NCBI RefSeq assembly: GCF_022605165.1 | Contig: NC_063078.1 | Coordinates: forward strand, 186,001-250,000 | Direction of reading: 5' to 3' | DNA: 64,000 nucleotides | Source: Purpureocillium takamizusanense | Lineage: Eukaryota; Ascomycota; Sordariomycetes; Hypocreales; Ophiocordycipitaceae | Part shown: piece by piece, positions 36,201-47,731 of the stretch | Position numbering within the stretch: position 1 is the stretch's first letter | Layout of the letters: the number at the start of each line of letters is the position of its first letter | Made by a program: the position numbers and the translations under genes | Notes under the pieces: model-generated | Told to the model about the DNA's origin: nothing | The model's input: only the letters and a program-made list of their open reading frames with translations | Databases searched by the model: none

Positions 36201-39200
36201 AAGGGTCCGTTGCTGTAGGACCCGGAGTCAAGTCCCAGTGTCAAAGACGGCAGGGGGAGGGGGCATCATGGTAGATACATGTCATAACTCTTGCGTAGCA
36301 GCCGCTTTGGGATGGCAGCACAGCATCAACGCGGTTCGGCTCGGGCACGCCTCGTGAGGAGTTCCGTGCGCTCGTGGGTGAGAGCTGCGGCTCAGTGGAT
36401 GATGAGCGAGCGCTCCTTCAGCGGCAGGCACCCGTCTCGCCCCATCTGCAACCAACTTTATGAGGCAAGACACTATCTCAGAAGGGTGCGGAGACCCCGA
36501 GACAGCAGCGTCAGTCAATACTCGACAGCACGCACGGTCGGCAAGGGGCTGACTGGTTGATGGCTGAAGGCACCGTGCCGCTCACGAGCTGCGAAGCATG
36601 TGCCGAAACCTTCCTCGGAGAGAAACTGCGGTCTGGGCCGTCATTGCTAGAATCGACATAGAAGGGGCATCTGCCTACGTACTGTACTCGCGATACTGTA
36701 TACTAGTTAGTAACCTGCGCTCATTACGGTAATCCTTCCAGGGGCCTGGAGAGTCAGAGCCTTGCCATCGGGGATAGTCTCGCCACTGGTGATAAGTAGT
36801 AGTAGCGAATGTGCCTGGGCCACGGTGGGCGCATCCGCGACGCAGACAATTGAAGACGGCATCGCAGTTGGTGGCGCACTGACGGTGATGTTTGTCCCGG
36901 GCCACGAGCCGGCTCGCAAAAGGCCCCCCAAGATAAAGCAGGCGCTAGCGATGCAGGTGGGCACAACTTGCAAGGGCTGGGCCACACCCCACACGCTAGT
37001 TCTGAGATCTGAATCCGGGCTCTGAACTCTGGAGACTTAACTTATTAGTTGCTGTCGGCATTTGCCGGGGCTCGACTTGGCGGCTGCATGGCGCTGCGAG
37101 GCGAGAGCCAACGACCTTGCTGTCGTGCCGTGGTCGGCGGGCGCCACGGCTGTTGTCGTCGATATGCCTTTTCTCGTCTGGCTCGGAGTCGATCGCGCCA
37201 CAGAGATGTGCATCCAGGACGAGTAATCGGTGGCGCAGGTGTGCCTGACAAAAACTGGACGGCAACGTGTTAGTGTACGGAGTACAGTACAGTCGGATGG
37301 CGTAGGGAGTGGCGTTGGGCAGTTGGTCGTGGAGCATCTCGACTCCACGATCCCCCCATGCTTGACTCCTATCCCATGGAGCAGGGGCCCCGAAGGGCCT
37401 CGCGCACGAATCGAAGTCGCGTGTGCCAGTCATGGGGAAGTACTTTGGTCCGGCTCCCCCGCATCGCGTTGTGTTTGCTGCGGTGTGGCTCCGCGATTCG
37501 TTGTGGTGGTGACGGTTTGTGGAATGCAGCACAAACGAGGGCCATGTCGATGCAGTTGGTCGCGTGTACTCCTTGCACTACTGGTCGGGGTGGGACCTGC
37601 AAATCAATAAGGAAAAGGGGGACGGCCACGAGACCAGCTCAGGCTCAGGCAAGCAAGGCACACAATATGAGAGAGGCGTGAGAGGAGAGGCTGGAGTGGC
37701 GAGCAGGTGCATGCTGTGCTGTAAGTAGTTAGTACTGTGCGACTTGGGAACTTGTGCAACGTCGACCAGTCTGTTGGGCATTCGGAGGTGCGGGAATACT
37801 TGGTACCTCGGGTACCCGACATATCGGCGTTGGTAGAGGGGACTTGGAGTGAGTATCTTGACTTGACGTACTACGGTAACATGTTGCCTCCAACAGGGGG
37901 CGCTCGGTCATCAGTCAGGCAAGATAAAGCACACTGCGGTCAGTGCAGGTAGCAGATCGTACAGGGCAGTACCTACAATACTACAATAATGCAAACCAAT
38001 GGCCTGCCCACCACATGGCACCAGGGCTCTGTAAGTACGTGTACGACACGCATACCTGGCTGGCGGGCACTGGGCCAACCGGGTGGGTAAGGTTCCAAAG
38101 GTACTACACCTTGAGCGCAGCAACAGGTCAGGTAGCCGGTGTTAGTGCACCAAGTACTTTGCAGGATCTGTTGGGCTGGCAAGAGCGCCGATGTCTCCTG
38201 CCGGCAGGTACGACTGCTAAGTAACGTACTGGGTAGAACACACTACCAAGGTATATGCACAATGCCGTGTCTCCTCTACTACGCATAGCAGGCTATACCT
38301 TGGCTTCCAAGACACTTGTTGGCACCGAATGCTTGAACTCGGCCTCAGCCGGATTGCCGCTTGGATTCGCAAGGCCTGCAGCGGCACTCTTTCTACAGTC
38401 TCTCTTGGTCCAATGCCCCCCTGCCGCCGGCCCGAGAACCCTAGTGTGTAACCCGCGTCGTGCCAGGTGCTGTGGTCGGTCAGTCAGGTCAACATCACCA
38501 GCCTCGAATAATCCGCCCGCAGACAAAGAAAGACCTCCTCCTCCAATACGGCTAAGGCGGCAGCCAGGTGACCTCGTCGTCGGCTTCATTAGGCAGGTGG
38601 CGCTGTGTCGAGCGCCATAACCCTATCTCACGACGACCAGCTGCCCCTGGTGCGCTCGCGCGGGTGGTTGCCACGATGCATGCCTCCTCCGCCCACCATC
38701 TTGAGCCAACGCTCTTGTCCAACATCCTTCTCCTTCACCCCATGTGTTACCCCCGACCAGGTGCTCGAACAGACCCTGCTCTGATCCGTCCTCACAGCCG
38801 TTTCTTTCGACCAAGAACAGCAGTTGATGGCTTTGCCGTCCGATGAGTCTCCAGCCAGCCTCCTTGGAGCAGTTGATGGGACCATTTCCGTCCCAAGTCG
38901 AGGAGCTTGTCTCGCACAAGTAGAAAGAAACCACGCCACTTGTACTGCAGATACATACTGTACTGTATTTCGTCCGGCATAGCATCACGTAGCGTCGCTC
39001 GACCACCCGCCGGCGCACCGCAGCGTCCTGTCAGGCTGCTAGGACCTGCGAGGCAACTCGAGCCCAGACTCTGCGGTCGACCGGGACTAAGCCAATCCAA
39101 CCACCCACAACAAGTCGACCATTCCCGTTGCGACCTCTGCCCCGAGTTGGAGACGTTCGCGAGCTTGCTTTGGGTACACCGGACATGGCTTGCAGCTGCC

Positions 39201-39452
39201 AGTCGCAGACATCCCACCCCGGCGTATGCAGAGCACGTCCCCTCACCCCCCTTGTCCCACGTACCCGTCGTGCACTTTCATGCTTGGCTGTTCTGCTCCC
39301 CCAGTCCCTCCTTAAGCCGTCTTCAAGATATAAGAGCCTTCTCGCCCACTTTGCCAAAGCCTCTGCTTCCAACGCCCAGACGACGTCTCTCCGCCACCAC
39401 GTCTATCTGACCTTTCCCAGAGCGGAGCTCGTAGCCCGCAAGATCCGTCATC
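33228..39452. other. Longest gene-poor interval (about 6.2 kb)
   Basis: The stretch from 33.2 to 39.4 kb has somewhat lower GC between about 34.5 and 38.3 kb. It contains a 14-C run (33902-33915) and scattered GTACTT/TACGTA words. No recognisable gene, transposon or terminal repeat is visible. One locus with coding-like frames is listed separately (34396-35496). The last few hundred bases are probably the promoter and pyrimidine-rich leader of the OPT gene. Confidence 0.5.
34396..35496 (-). other. Coding-like open frames, possible unrecognised gene or relic
   Basis: Several minus-strand frames follow one another. One (35496-35180) starts with ATG and ends exactly at a GTAAGT donor; it reads like protein (TPKEQWRHLALNLVECMLAH). 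A second (about 35135-34897) lies just downstream. A third (34986-34542) contains FEETESFLEWHGLKL and a Cys-rich stretch with CHWC and CDDC pairs; it ends at a GTTAGT donor. Joining it to an acceptor before 34460 gives a short last exon ending at 34396. The third frame has no ATG, and the intron needed between the first two would be only 44 bp, so a clean model cannot be built. I recognise no family. It may be a real multi-exon gene, a decayed one, or chance. Confidence 0.2.
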
Positions 39453-42055
39453 ATGGGCCTCAAGGATCGTTTCAGGGCTCGCGAGGAGCCTGTTGAGGGG
39501 GGCGAAGCAACTGGCGCCGAGGTACTCCCCTCGGACGCTCGCACTACTGAGCGCGAGCTGCGCAACTTCCGCAAGCAGCACACATGGGACCCTTTTCTCG
39601 ACGTCGAGAAGCTGGACAATATCGACGATGCCCTGGCCTCCGGCAACGCCGAAAAGGAGGCTGCAATCGACGAATCGTTGATTCAGGAAGATTCTCCCTA
39701 TGCCGAAGTTCGCTCCTCGGTATGCCTCAACCCCTCCTTGTCGCATCACTTCACAGAGATAGAATCAACAACGCTAACACGTCGCCCCGACAGATACCGC
39801 CGGTTGACATCGACGTACCTTGCAACACCATCCGTTCGTGGACCATTGGTGCCTTGTTGTGCACCCTAGTCGCGGGATGCAACATCCTCCTCAGTCTCCG
39901 CAGGAGTCCCATCTCCATCACGTCCACCGTTGTGCAGCTGATTGCCTACCCGTAAGTTTAATCGCTCGTTAGTTAGTAGTTCCATGGGGGGGGGGGTTTC
40001 TGCCGCTGACACGATTTGAATAGCCTAGGATGTGGCTGGGCCAAGTTCATGCCCGATGCCACCTTCAGGGTCTTTGGTCACACTCTTGAACTAAACCCGG
40101 GACCATTCAACGTCAAAGAGCACACCATCATCACCATGATGACGGCAGCCGGCTCGAGTGTCAGCTACTCGATTGACATTCTCCTCGCGCAGGAAGTCTT
40201 CTACAAGCAGTTCTTCAAGTGGGGCTTCCAGATCCTGCTCATGCTTTCCACCCAGGCCATGGGTTTTGGCGTTGCAGGCATCGCCCGCCGCTTCCTCATC
40301 TGGCCCTCGTCCATGGTGTGGCCAGCAACGCTCATTACGTGCACAGTCATGTACTCGCTACATGACCACCGTCCCTCGGATCCGTCAGCTACCAACGGCT
40401 GGGGCATTGGCAGATACAAGTTCTTCCTCTTTGTGGCTCTAGCCACGTGGTGCTGGGAATGGTTTCCTCTACAAATAGCTCCATTCCTGTCATTGTTCAT
40501 GTGGCCTACTTGGATTGCCCCGAACAATGTTGTCGTCAACCAGATCTTCGGTGGCAATACGGGTCTAGGTCTCATGCCCATATCCTTCGACTGGGGCACA
40601 GTCACGGGTTTCCTCGGCTCCCCTTTGCAAACCCCGGGCTTCGCCATCTACAACGTCGCTGCCGGCATCATGTTCACCACCATTTGCGCAATAGGCCTTG
40701 CTTGGGGGGGTCCTGAGTACTACCGCTACCTCCCGCTCAGTGCGAACCAGAACTTCGACCGGTTTGCCAACCCTTATAATACCTCCCGCATCCTCACACC
40801 AGAGTTCACGGTCAACGAAACCGCATATAAGGCATACTCGCCAATTTTACTCGGCCCAACCTTCTCCCTCTCTTATGCCCTATCTTTCGCTACATTGATC
40901 TCCACGGTCATGCACGTCGCCCTCTTCTACGGCCCTGATATTTGGAAGCGCGCTAGAAGTTCCAAGTACGAGGAGCCCGACATCCATATGAAACTCATGA
41001 AGAAGTATAAAGAGGTCCCCGAATGGTGGTTCTCTTTGATCTTTGTCGTGAGCTTTGCTTTTGGCATGATCGCATGCCAGGTTTGGAAGACGTTTCTCCC
41101 CTGGTGGGCGTATATCCTTTGCATCCTCATTGGCCTTGTCTTATTCATCCCCATTGGCATGGTTCAAGCAATCACCAACCAACAGACCGGCCTCAACGTT
41201 GTTACCGAGATGATTATTGGGTATATCATGCCTGGACGCCCGGTTGCCATGATGCTCTTCAAGTCATGGGGCTATATGCTATCAGCCAACGGCCTCAACT
41301 ACATCTCCGACATGAAGGTTGGTCACTACATGAAGATACCCCCTCGGAGCATGTTTGCCGCGCAGGCTTTTGCAGTCATCTGGCTGTCCATGGTCCAGAT
41401 TTCTAGCTACAATTTCGTGCGCGGTAACTTCGAAAACATCTGCACCCCACACCAAAAACAGGGCCTCACCTGCCCCGGTGCGAAGACCTTTTACAACGCC
41501 AGTGTGATCTGGGGTGTCATTGGTCCTAGAAAGGTCTTCGGACCCGGCGCCATTTATGGTTGGACAAACTGGTTCTGGTTACTCGGCGCCGCAGTGCCGA
41601 CGGTTCAGTACTTGCTTGCCCGCCGTTATCCCCGCTCGTGGCTCCGGTATCTTGTCACTCCGGCGATGTTTGGTGCTGCCGGAATGATGCCGCCCGCTAC
41701 TCTCTACTATCTCCTTCAGTGGGTCATTGTTGGGCTCATCTTCAACGGCTTCATCCGCAGGCGATTCTTTGGCTGGTGGTGTAAGTTTTCCTCACCCATC
41801 CGGCTCAACTGCGCTTGGGAACTGAAAACTAATTGGCTTGCAGCACGCTACAACTATGTGTTGTCCGGAGCTCTGGACATTGGGACAGCTCTCTGTGTCG
41901 TGATTAGTGGCATGGCCCTCGGCCTGTCCGAAACGAGTTTTCCGGCGTGGTGGGGAATTACGGTTGTAGACAATACCTTGGATGCGCAGGGCGCGGCTGT
42001 CACGAGGCAGTTCATCCCCAACGTGACTGAGCCGCTTGGACCCTCCACTTGGTAG
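39453..42055 (+). CDS. Oligopeptide transporter, OPT family
   Basis: Proton-coupled plasma-membrane uptake of small peptides or related compounds; the substrate cannot be predicted. Exons 39453-39719, 39794-39951, 40024-41780 and 41844-42055 encode 797 residues, a standard OPT length. An acidic cytosolic N-terminus of about 90 residues precedes IPPVDIDVPCNTIRSWTIG and the first membrane helix. The two family signatures are intact: NPG (HTLELNPGPFNVKEHTIITM, near residue 166) and KIPPR (GHYMKIPPRSMFAAQ, near residue 579). About 14 to 16 hydrophobic segments are present. The C-terminal exon restores WWSRYNYVLSGALD. All introns have GTATG or GTAAG donors. No cluster context suggests a substrate. 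Confidence 0.95.
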
Positions 42056-42960
42056 TAAGGCTATGTGCAACCCAGACACGCATATGGTCGCGTTTCGGTT
42101 ACCTCGCGTTACTCGATTCCACAGCACGATGAAGATAGGTACGAATACACTGTAAAGTCTTGTGCGCAATCTTAGCTCGCGTGATGGTTGTGAACGCGTA
42201 CTGTGAGTGGAGTGCTTGTATGGTGGTCCCAGAGCGTCGTGACTTGGGGCTCAAGTGAGAACCACTCTGGATACTGCTTGCTGTGACGTGGCGGACACGG
42301 GCCGGTCGTGGTGACACGACACCCGTCTCGATGGGAGCTGGGCCTGGCTCTCTGAGAGGGACGTATACTGTACTTCGTACGGTTGTTTGTGAAGAGGCAC
42401 CAGCAGCCCTAGTAGCATGATGAGCACGTGGCGGGCCGCGAGCTGATCAATCCGGCGGACCGCCCAATGTGACAGTGAGACTTGTTTCGTTCTTAGACGA
42501 TGAGATGCGTTCGACAGTGAGAGTCGAAGGTATCACGACAAATTGGAGTCTGGTTGGGAGTGATAAATGATAAATTGAAGTCTGATTGGGGAGCTGTGAT
42601 GATTGGGAGCTGCCGCTACCCCAGCTGGGCCGCGGCCGCCGCGCTTGGCCGTTTCGGGACGCGGGGCGGGACCCCCTCGGCAAAACACAAATTCCAGTTG
42701 CGAAAAGTCTTGGCACGCACAAAACTACGCTCTGCCTTTGCTCCATCACCAATCCGAGCCGACGGCGTCAAATCAGCCTTCTCAACGACAACCCCTCTAT
42801 CCCCCGGTACGTGCTGCGGACATGCGGCCATCGCATGCGCCCCCTCCCTTCTGTTGGGCATTTGAGGCCTCTTACGGTGCAGCCCAGGCCGCAGAACTGT
42901 TGTGCTGACGCGACGACCCGCCATAGCTCTCCCCCGACATCTCCCAGTCATCTGCCCAGC
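42056..42960. other. Intergenic, OPT gene to NAC beta
   Basis: About 900 bp, including a CACGTG at 42425-42430 and the promoter and leader of the NAC beta gene. No other gene visible. Confidence 0.6.
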
Positions 42961-43633
42961 ATGTCCGACGCAATCCAGGAGCGCCTCAAGAAGCTCGGCC
43001 AGGGAGCCCGCATTGGTGAGTAGCCAGGCGAAGCGATCGCGCGACGCGTGGCACGAATGGCGAAGCTAACGTGGTATACCAGGGTATGATGCGCACCGCC
43101 CGAGCCCAGCACCCCCGAGTCGATCCCTACCGAGCATCTGATTGCTAACGCCTCGTGTAGTGGCAAGGGCACGCCCCGGAGAAAGGTCAAGCGCGCTCCC
43201 GCTCGGTCCGGCGCTGACGACAAGAAGCTCCAGCAGACGCTGAAGAAGCTCAACACCCAGCCTATCCAGGCCATCGAGGAGGTCAACATGTTCAAGTCAG
43301 ACGGCAACGTCATCCACTTTGCTGCCCCCAAGGGTGCGTATATGCCGTCCCCCGTGGCGCACGGTGCTGCGGCTGGAAAGGTCTCTCCACTGACGCACTT
43401 CAGTCCACGCCGCTGTTCCCTCCAACACTTTCGCCATCTACGGAAATGGCGAGGACAAGGAGCTTACCGAGCTCGTCCCCGGTATCCTGAACCAGCTTGG
43501 CCCCGACTCGCTCGCCTCGCTCCGCAAGCTTGCCGAGAGCTACCAGAACATGCAGAAGGGTGAGAAGGGCGAGGACGACGACGAGATCCCCGACCTGGTC
43601 GAGGGCGAGAACTTTGAGAGCAAGGTTGAGTAA
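42961..43633 (+). CDS. EGD1: Nascent polypeptide-associated complex subunit beta (BTF3 type), with a 1-nt exon
   Basis: NAC beta pairs with NAC alpha at the ribosomal exit tunnel and shields nascent chains. Proposed exons: 42961-43015, 43083 (one nucleotide), 43161-43333 and 43404-43633, giving 152 residues. The product reads [18 protein letters not shown], then [14 protein letters not shown], the ribosome-binding RRK region, then the NAC domain ([29 protein letters not shown]) and an acidic tail ending [12 protein letters not shown] two-exon start without position 43083 shifts the frame and hits stops. With it, the conserved RIGGKGT is restored exactly. Both flanking introns are textbook: 43016-43082 (GTGAGT, GCTAAC, CCAG) and 43084-43160 (GTATGA, GCTAAC, TAG). 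The third intron has a GTGCGT donor. Alternatives are an assembly error or a non-canonical junction. Confidence 0.93.
43083..43083 (+). other. EGD1: Candidate single-nucleotide exon in EGD1
   Basis: The context is CCAG, then G, then GTATG, so one G sits between an acceptor and a donor. Together with the G ending exon 1 and the T opening the next exon it forms a glycine codon, the first of the conserved Gly-Gly pair in RIGGKGT. Confidence 0.7.
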
Positions 43634-43936
43634 GGCTAAGCCGGCTCGGCTTTCGTGGGGCGGCTGGCCGGAGGCAAGGTTCATGGAAAATGACCCACGT
43701 CCGGCCGATGGGTACACTGCCCATGGGAACGACTGGGCGGCCTGCTATTCTACCCCGGGGAACGGAACCGCCGCGGTTGCGTTGCTTCACAGGGGAAGAG
43801 TTGAAAGGGTACGGCTCGGCATACGGCGGAACAGCGCCGCCAAAACAAACTGTCTCGGTTGATTGCTTTGTACAAAATCGAGGAACTTCACATCAAGAGA
43901 CAAAGACTAATCTCTTCAGACGTTCGACCCCTTTCG
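43634..43936. other. Convergent 3' spacer
   Basis: 303 bp between the converging NAC beta and Tad1 genes. It probably holds both 3' ends; nothing else is seen. Confidence 0.7.
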
Positions 43937-45302
43937 TCATGTCTCGACGTCTGCGCCGAAGTCGGAGTCTCCGTCATTGACCACCCAGCCGGCCAGTGCG
44001 GTGCTACGGGTTGCGGCCTTGGCAGCTCTCCTCGCGGCTAGGAGCGGCCCGTGCTTTACTTCGTGATACGATTTGCCGTCTAGACTGTGCCTGATGTTGT
44101 CGCTACCGCGTAGCTGACCGGCAACGTCTCTGGCCAGTACCCACATTTGTCGTCGTGACATGCGACTTGCCCCCCGCGGGTCAAACGGCCGCTTCCCCTG
44201 CACCACGCCACCAAGGATCGATTCCTCGACGCCTGAGAGCGCCCACGCCGCGGCAACATTGCTAGGCGAGATGCCCTCCGCGCGGGCCTGTACCGCCCGC
44301 CGAGAGAACCCAAACTCCCTAGTTGTCGTCTCCACCACGAAGGGCCGGAATGCATACCCATCAGACCAGTCCTCGCGAGCGGTCACCGCGCCCATTCGCC
44401 CCGCGGCAGCAAATGCGCGCTCGCACGCGGTGCTCGAGTACTGCGACGCGGGCAGGACGATGGTGTCGATGTACGCGCCCGCCGGGTCGATGAGGAGCGC
44501 TGCTAGCGATGAGAGTAGCGACGTGCACTGTTTCAGCGCCAGCTTGTCGGAGCACGACTTGGAAAGCGTAGGAGGGGCGTCGCCTCGCGCGGGCTTGCGG
44601 CGGACGATGCCGAGCTGCGAGAAGTACGCCCGCCCGGGCAACGTTGCATCGCTGCCGCCGGCGTTGGGAGAGGATGGACGGTCTGGGGCCGGCCAGGGGG
44701 AGGCATCGTCTTGCGCAGCCATGATGAGCTCCATGCTTGCATCGCCGCCTGGAAGCTGTGAGCGGCGAAGGCGACGGAGCGTTGGGGTGGTTGTGATACG
44801 CACAGGGCGCCTCTGAGCAGTACATGTGAAGCTTGATTCCCTCCTTGACGTAGAACGGAGGTCGCGCTACAGACCCGCTTGCCTTCGGCGTAGAGTCGCA
44901 GCTCACGAGCATACCAGAGCCGGTGCCAGCTTTACCTTGACTCAGAGCTTTACACTCGTCCAACAAAAACCTGTTGAACGTCCGTATGGCCAGGATTTCC
45001 GCGTGCCAATCGTGGATGCCATTGCCATTGGCCTCGGGCAGCCTTGACGCGGGGAGACATTTCATGCCCGTCCTGGACTCTCTTTACTTAGACATCGTCC
45101 ACTCTCGTTGAGAGACGCAGAACGCGGGGGCTTCTTACGCAAGGGCGACGCAAGTGAAAGTTCCATCTTTCTCGGCGACGATGCCACTCAGGGGCACCCA
45201 CTCATGAAGGCCATTGTCGCGGATGGCGGGTTTTCGTTTGTTCGGTAGTTTGTTGAACTGTGTGATGACGGCATCTGCGATGACGTCGGCTCGGGATGTC
45301 AT
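43937..45302 (-). CDS. TAD1: tRNA-specific adenosine deaminase Tad1/ADAT1
   Basis: Deaminates adenosine 37 of tRNA-Ala to inosine. Exons on the minus strand: 45302-45139, 45072-44804 and 44748-43937, giving 414 residues. The deaminase centre is complete. His78 and catalytic Glu80 lie in GIHDWHAEILA, Cys145 in CSEAPCGDASMEL (formed across intron 2) and Cys210 in LSKSCSDKLALKQ. KPARGD before the last cysteine is typical of the ADAT1/ADAR fold. The start gives MTSRADVIADAVITQFNKLP, the usual N-terminal helix. Intron 2 is only 55 bp with a GTGCGT donor; the acceptor at 44749 is chosen because it alone rebuilds EAPCGDASMEL. The gene is divergent from the eL24 gene with 448 bp between starts. Confidence 0.94.
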
Positions 45303-45750
45303 TTAAGCGCCTCGACGCTCATATCCGCGACGTTCGTCGTGAGTCGTCGCGCCAACCAAGTCTGAAATCAGACGGTGAACATGGCTTCTTCGTGAGGCCG
45401 TTAAACTTGAAGAACAATAGCTGCACGTCGTCAAACGACCACGGGCAGTGGCGTGCGTCTGATTGGCGAGCCGACGAGGATGTTGCCCATCAGAGCAAGC
45501 CCCCACTTCGAGAAGGAGTGGAGCATGTGCGGAGTCACGTGCGCGCACGCTTTCCCTCTTTCCCCCGAGAGACTTAGCGTCTCGCCTGCCCTAGACCGCT
45601 TAGTCATTGCCACACACCTCCAATTCGAGGAAATTGAAGGCGGCACCCGCTCTGCGAGCCGCTCAACTTTTCTGAACAACCCGCCAGCCACTATACGGTC
45701 AACCGACACAACACCTTGTCGCCCCCGATCAACCCGACAACAGCGACAAG
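45303..45750. promoter_or_regulatory. Shared divergent promoter of TAD1 and eL24 genes
   Basis: Only 448 bp separates the two start codons, so regulatory sequence is shared or abutting. It contains CACGTG at 45536-45541, about 210 bp before the eL24 start. No coding sequence is seen. Confidence 0.6.
45536..45541. promoter_or_regulatory. CACGTG E-box in eL24/TAD1 promoter
   Basis: A CACGTG hexamer about 210 bp upstream of the eL24 start. Similar hexamers lie at a similar distance from eS4. Cbf1-type bHLH factors bind this word; function here is inferred only. Confidence 0.3.
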
Positions 45751-46581
45751 ATGCGTACCTACGACGATACCTTCTCGGGCCAGAGAATCTACCCCGGCAA
45801 GGTACGGATGCCCGTCTTCCTCCCGCGTTCGATGCTGCTTTCCGTGATTGGACTTGGGGCGACGATGGATCCCCCCCTGCGGAGGCCCTTGTGAAGGACG
45901 AGGAGGACGAAATGCTCGGGCTACCGAACGACGGAGGACGGAATATTTGGTTTCAATGAGCAGGCTGGCTAACCGGTATCGTCTTGCAGGGTAAGATCTA
46001 CGTCCGTGGCGACAGCAAGGTGTTCCGATTCCAGAACGGCAAGTCGGAGTCGCTCTTCCTGCAACGAAAGAACCCCCGCCGCATCGCATGGACCGTCCTG
46101 TACCGCCGACAGCACCGCAAGGGTATCTCTGAGGTACGATAAGAAGCCCTCCCTTGTCTTCATCATCGCGATAGCTCCAGGCCCGGGGTCCCGATCCCCA
46201 CGATACGTCATGGGAGGCCCGGGCCAGGAAGCCGACGCGTGTAGAAAGAAGCTCGCGCCCAGAAGAAAGACAGAGGACTGACACCCCCCACAGGAGGTTG
46301 CCAAGAAGCGCACGCGCCGAACCGTCAAGGCCCAGCGCGCCATCGTCGGTGCCTCGCTCGATGTGATCAAGGAGCGCCGCAGCATGCGGCCCGAGGCCCG
46401 GTCCGCCGCCCGCGCCCAGGCCATCAAGGAGTCCAAGGAGAAGAAGAACGAGGCCGCCGCCGCCAAGAAGGCTGAGAAGGCCAAGAACGCCTCGCTGGCG
46501 TCCAAGGGCCAGACCCAGCGGAACGTCAGCAAGCAGGGCGCCAAGGGCGCGCCCGTCAAGGTCGCTGCCCGGACTCGCTAA
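45751..46581 (+). CDS. RPL24: 60S ribosomal protein eL24
   Basis: Structural protein of the large ribosomal subunit near the intersubunit bridge. Exons 45751-45801, 45990-46133 and 46294-46581 encode 160 residues. The L24e fold begins [17 protein letters not shown] and continues [39 protein letters not shown] follows, then the lysine/alanine-rich C-terminal helix. Introns fall after PGK and after ISE, both in phase 0, with GTACGG and GTACGA donors. The N-terminus lacks the CxxC zinc pair found in animal eL24, as in other filamentous ascomycetes as far as I recall. The gene is paired head to head with TAD1. Confidence 0.96.
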
Positions 46582-47026
46582 GTCCTGTCCTGAGGGGCGG
46601 GCGCCGAGCGAGCGAGAGGCGGATGCGAATTGCGACGGGGCAAAATCGAAAGGACAGTGGTGGGAGTCCGTGGTTCTTGTGTCTTTCCGGCCGGTTCTTC
46701 ATCTCGGGTGCATGGAATGCCATAGGGCGCATTGGTAGTTGACAGCAAATGACAAACCGATGCAATGGTCAAGGCGTTGATTACCGTCTGGCGTGGCTTG
46801 GCAGAGCAGCCCCGGACGAGGGTGCCTTTGCGTGCTACTCTACAGGTGATGACGCTGCCTCGCGGGGCACATATTGTGACAAACAGTGATGTAGCAGGAT
46901 ACGCGTACAAAGGGGAGACGGAAGCTCGACTTGTCTATATCTTTGTGAAATCTATATACTCAAAACTCCGTCTACTCGCACTCCTCGAATCTTGGTCACG
47001 TCAGCTCGGTTGCCCGAAGCCCAAAA
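46582..47026. other. Convergent spacer, eL24 to peroxiredoxin
   Basis: 445 bp holding two 3' ends. Nothing else is seen. Confidence 0.7.
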
Positions 47027-47731
47027 TTACAGCTTGGCAAGGACAGCCTCGGCGCCGGACTGGTCGATGGACTTGGTGTCGTCCTCCTGGCTGGCGTAGA
47101 CGACCTTGCCGTGGTCAATGGCGATGGCGTAGCGCGAGGTTCGCTCGCCAAGGGTCCAGCCAATGCTCTTGCTGAACTTGGCGTCGGCATCAGAGGCGAA
47201 GATCTAGAATTGCATCAGCGTGGAGGCTCGTCTCGCATAATCTCAGGATGGAAAGGGGGAGGGGAGAGAGGGAAGGGGTGCTCACGAAGAAGTCGTCAGT
47301 GACGCTGTTGGCCTTGCCCCATGCAGACATGACGAAGGCGTCATTGAAGGCGATGACGACGACCTGGTCGACACCCTTCTTCTTGAGGGCGTCGCGGTTG
47401 TTTATGTACGAGGGCAGGTGGGAGGCCTGGCAGGTGGGCGTGAAGGCGCCTGGGACGGAGACGACGACGACTTTCTTGTTCTTGAACTCTGTTGGGGGGG
47501 GATTGTGGTGGCATGTCAGCGGATCGTCGGTCGCGGGCGATGAGAGAAACACAACTCGCGAAAACATTGAGCGAGCGGGTGGTGGGGGTGGATTGGGAAC
47601 AATCACGAACCCTTGCTGGCGTCAAACTTTTGCGGGATGCCGCACGTCTTGATGTCGCTCTCGGGCGCGGGCGGGATGTAGGTGAAGGTGACGTTCTCGG
47701 GGAACGAGTCTCCGGCCTTGAGGGCAGACAT
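47027..47731 (-). CDS. Peroxiredoxin, Prx5/PMP20 (Asp f 3-like) type
   Basis: Thiol peroxidase that reduces hydrogen peroxide and alkyl hydroperoxides. Exons on the minus strand: 47731-47611, 47488-47286 and 47203-47027, giving 166 residues. The peroxidatic Cys60 sits in VSVPGAFTPTCQASHLP, and Cys30 (DIKTCGIPQKF) matches the second cysteine of the Asp f 3 group. WGKANSVTDDFF, FASDADAKFSKSIGW and the SRYAIAIDHGKV strand follow the family. The protein ends Ala-Lys-Leu, a good PTS1 peroxisome-targeting tripeptide. Intron 1 has a rare GTTCGT donor; its acceptor at 47489 is fixed by the KEFKNKKVVVV continuation. Confidence 0.94.

Noticed and set aside
33228..39452. Decayed retrotransposon in the long gene-poor interval
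   Set aside because: No reverse transcriptase, integrase or transposase motif, no terminal repeats, and no clear RIP signature could be seen.
40088..40120. 2A-like ELNPGP peptide in the OPT transporter
   Set aside because: It is the conserved NPG signature of OPT transporters. The Asp of the 2A consensus is missing and the protein continues in one family fold.
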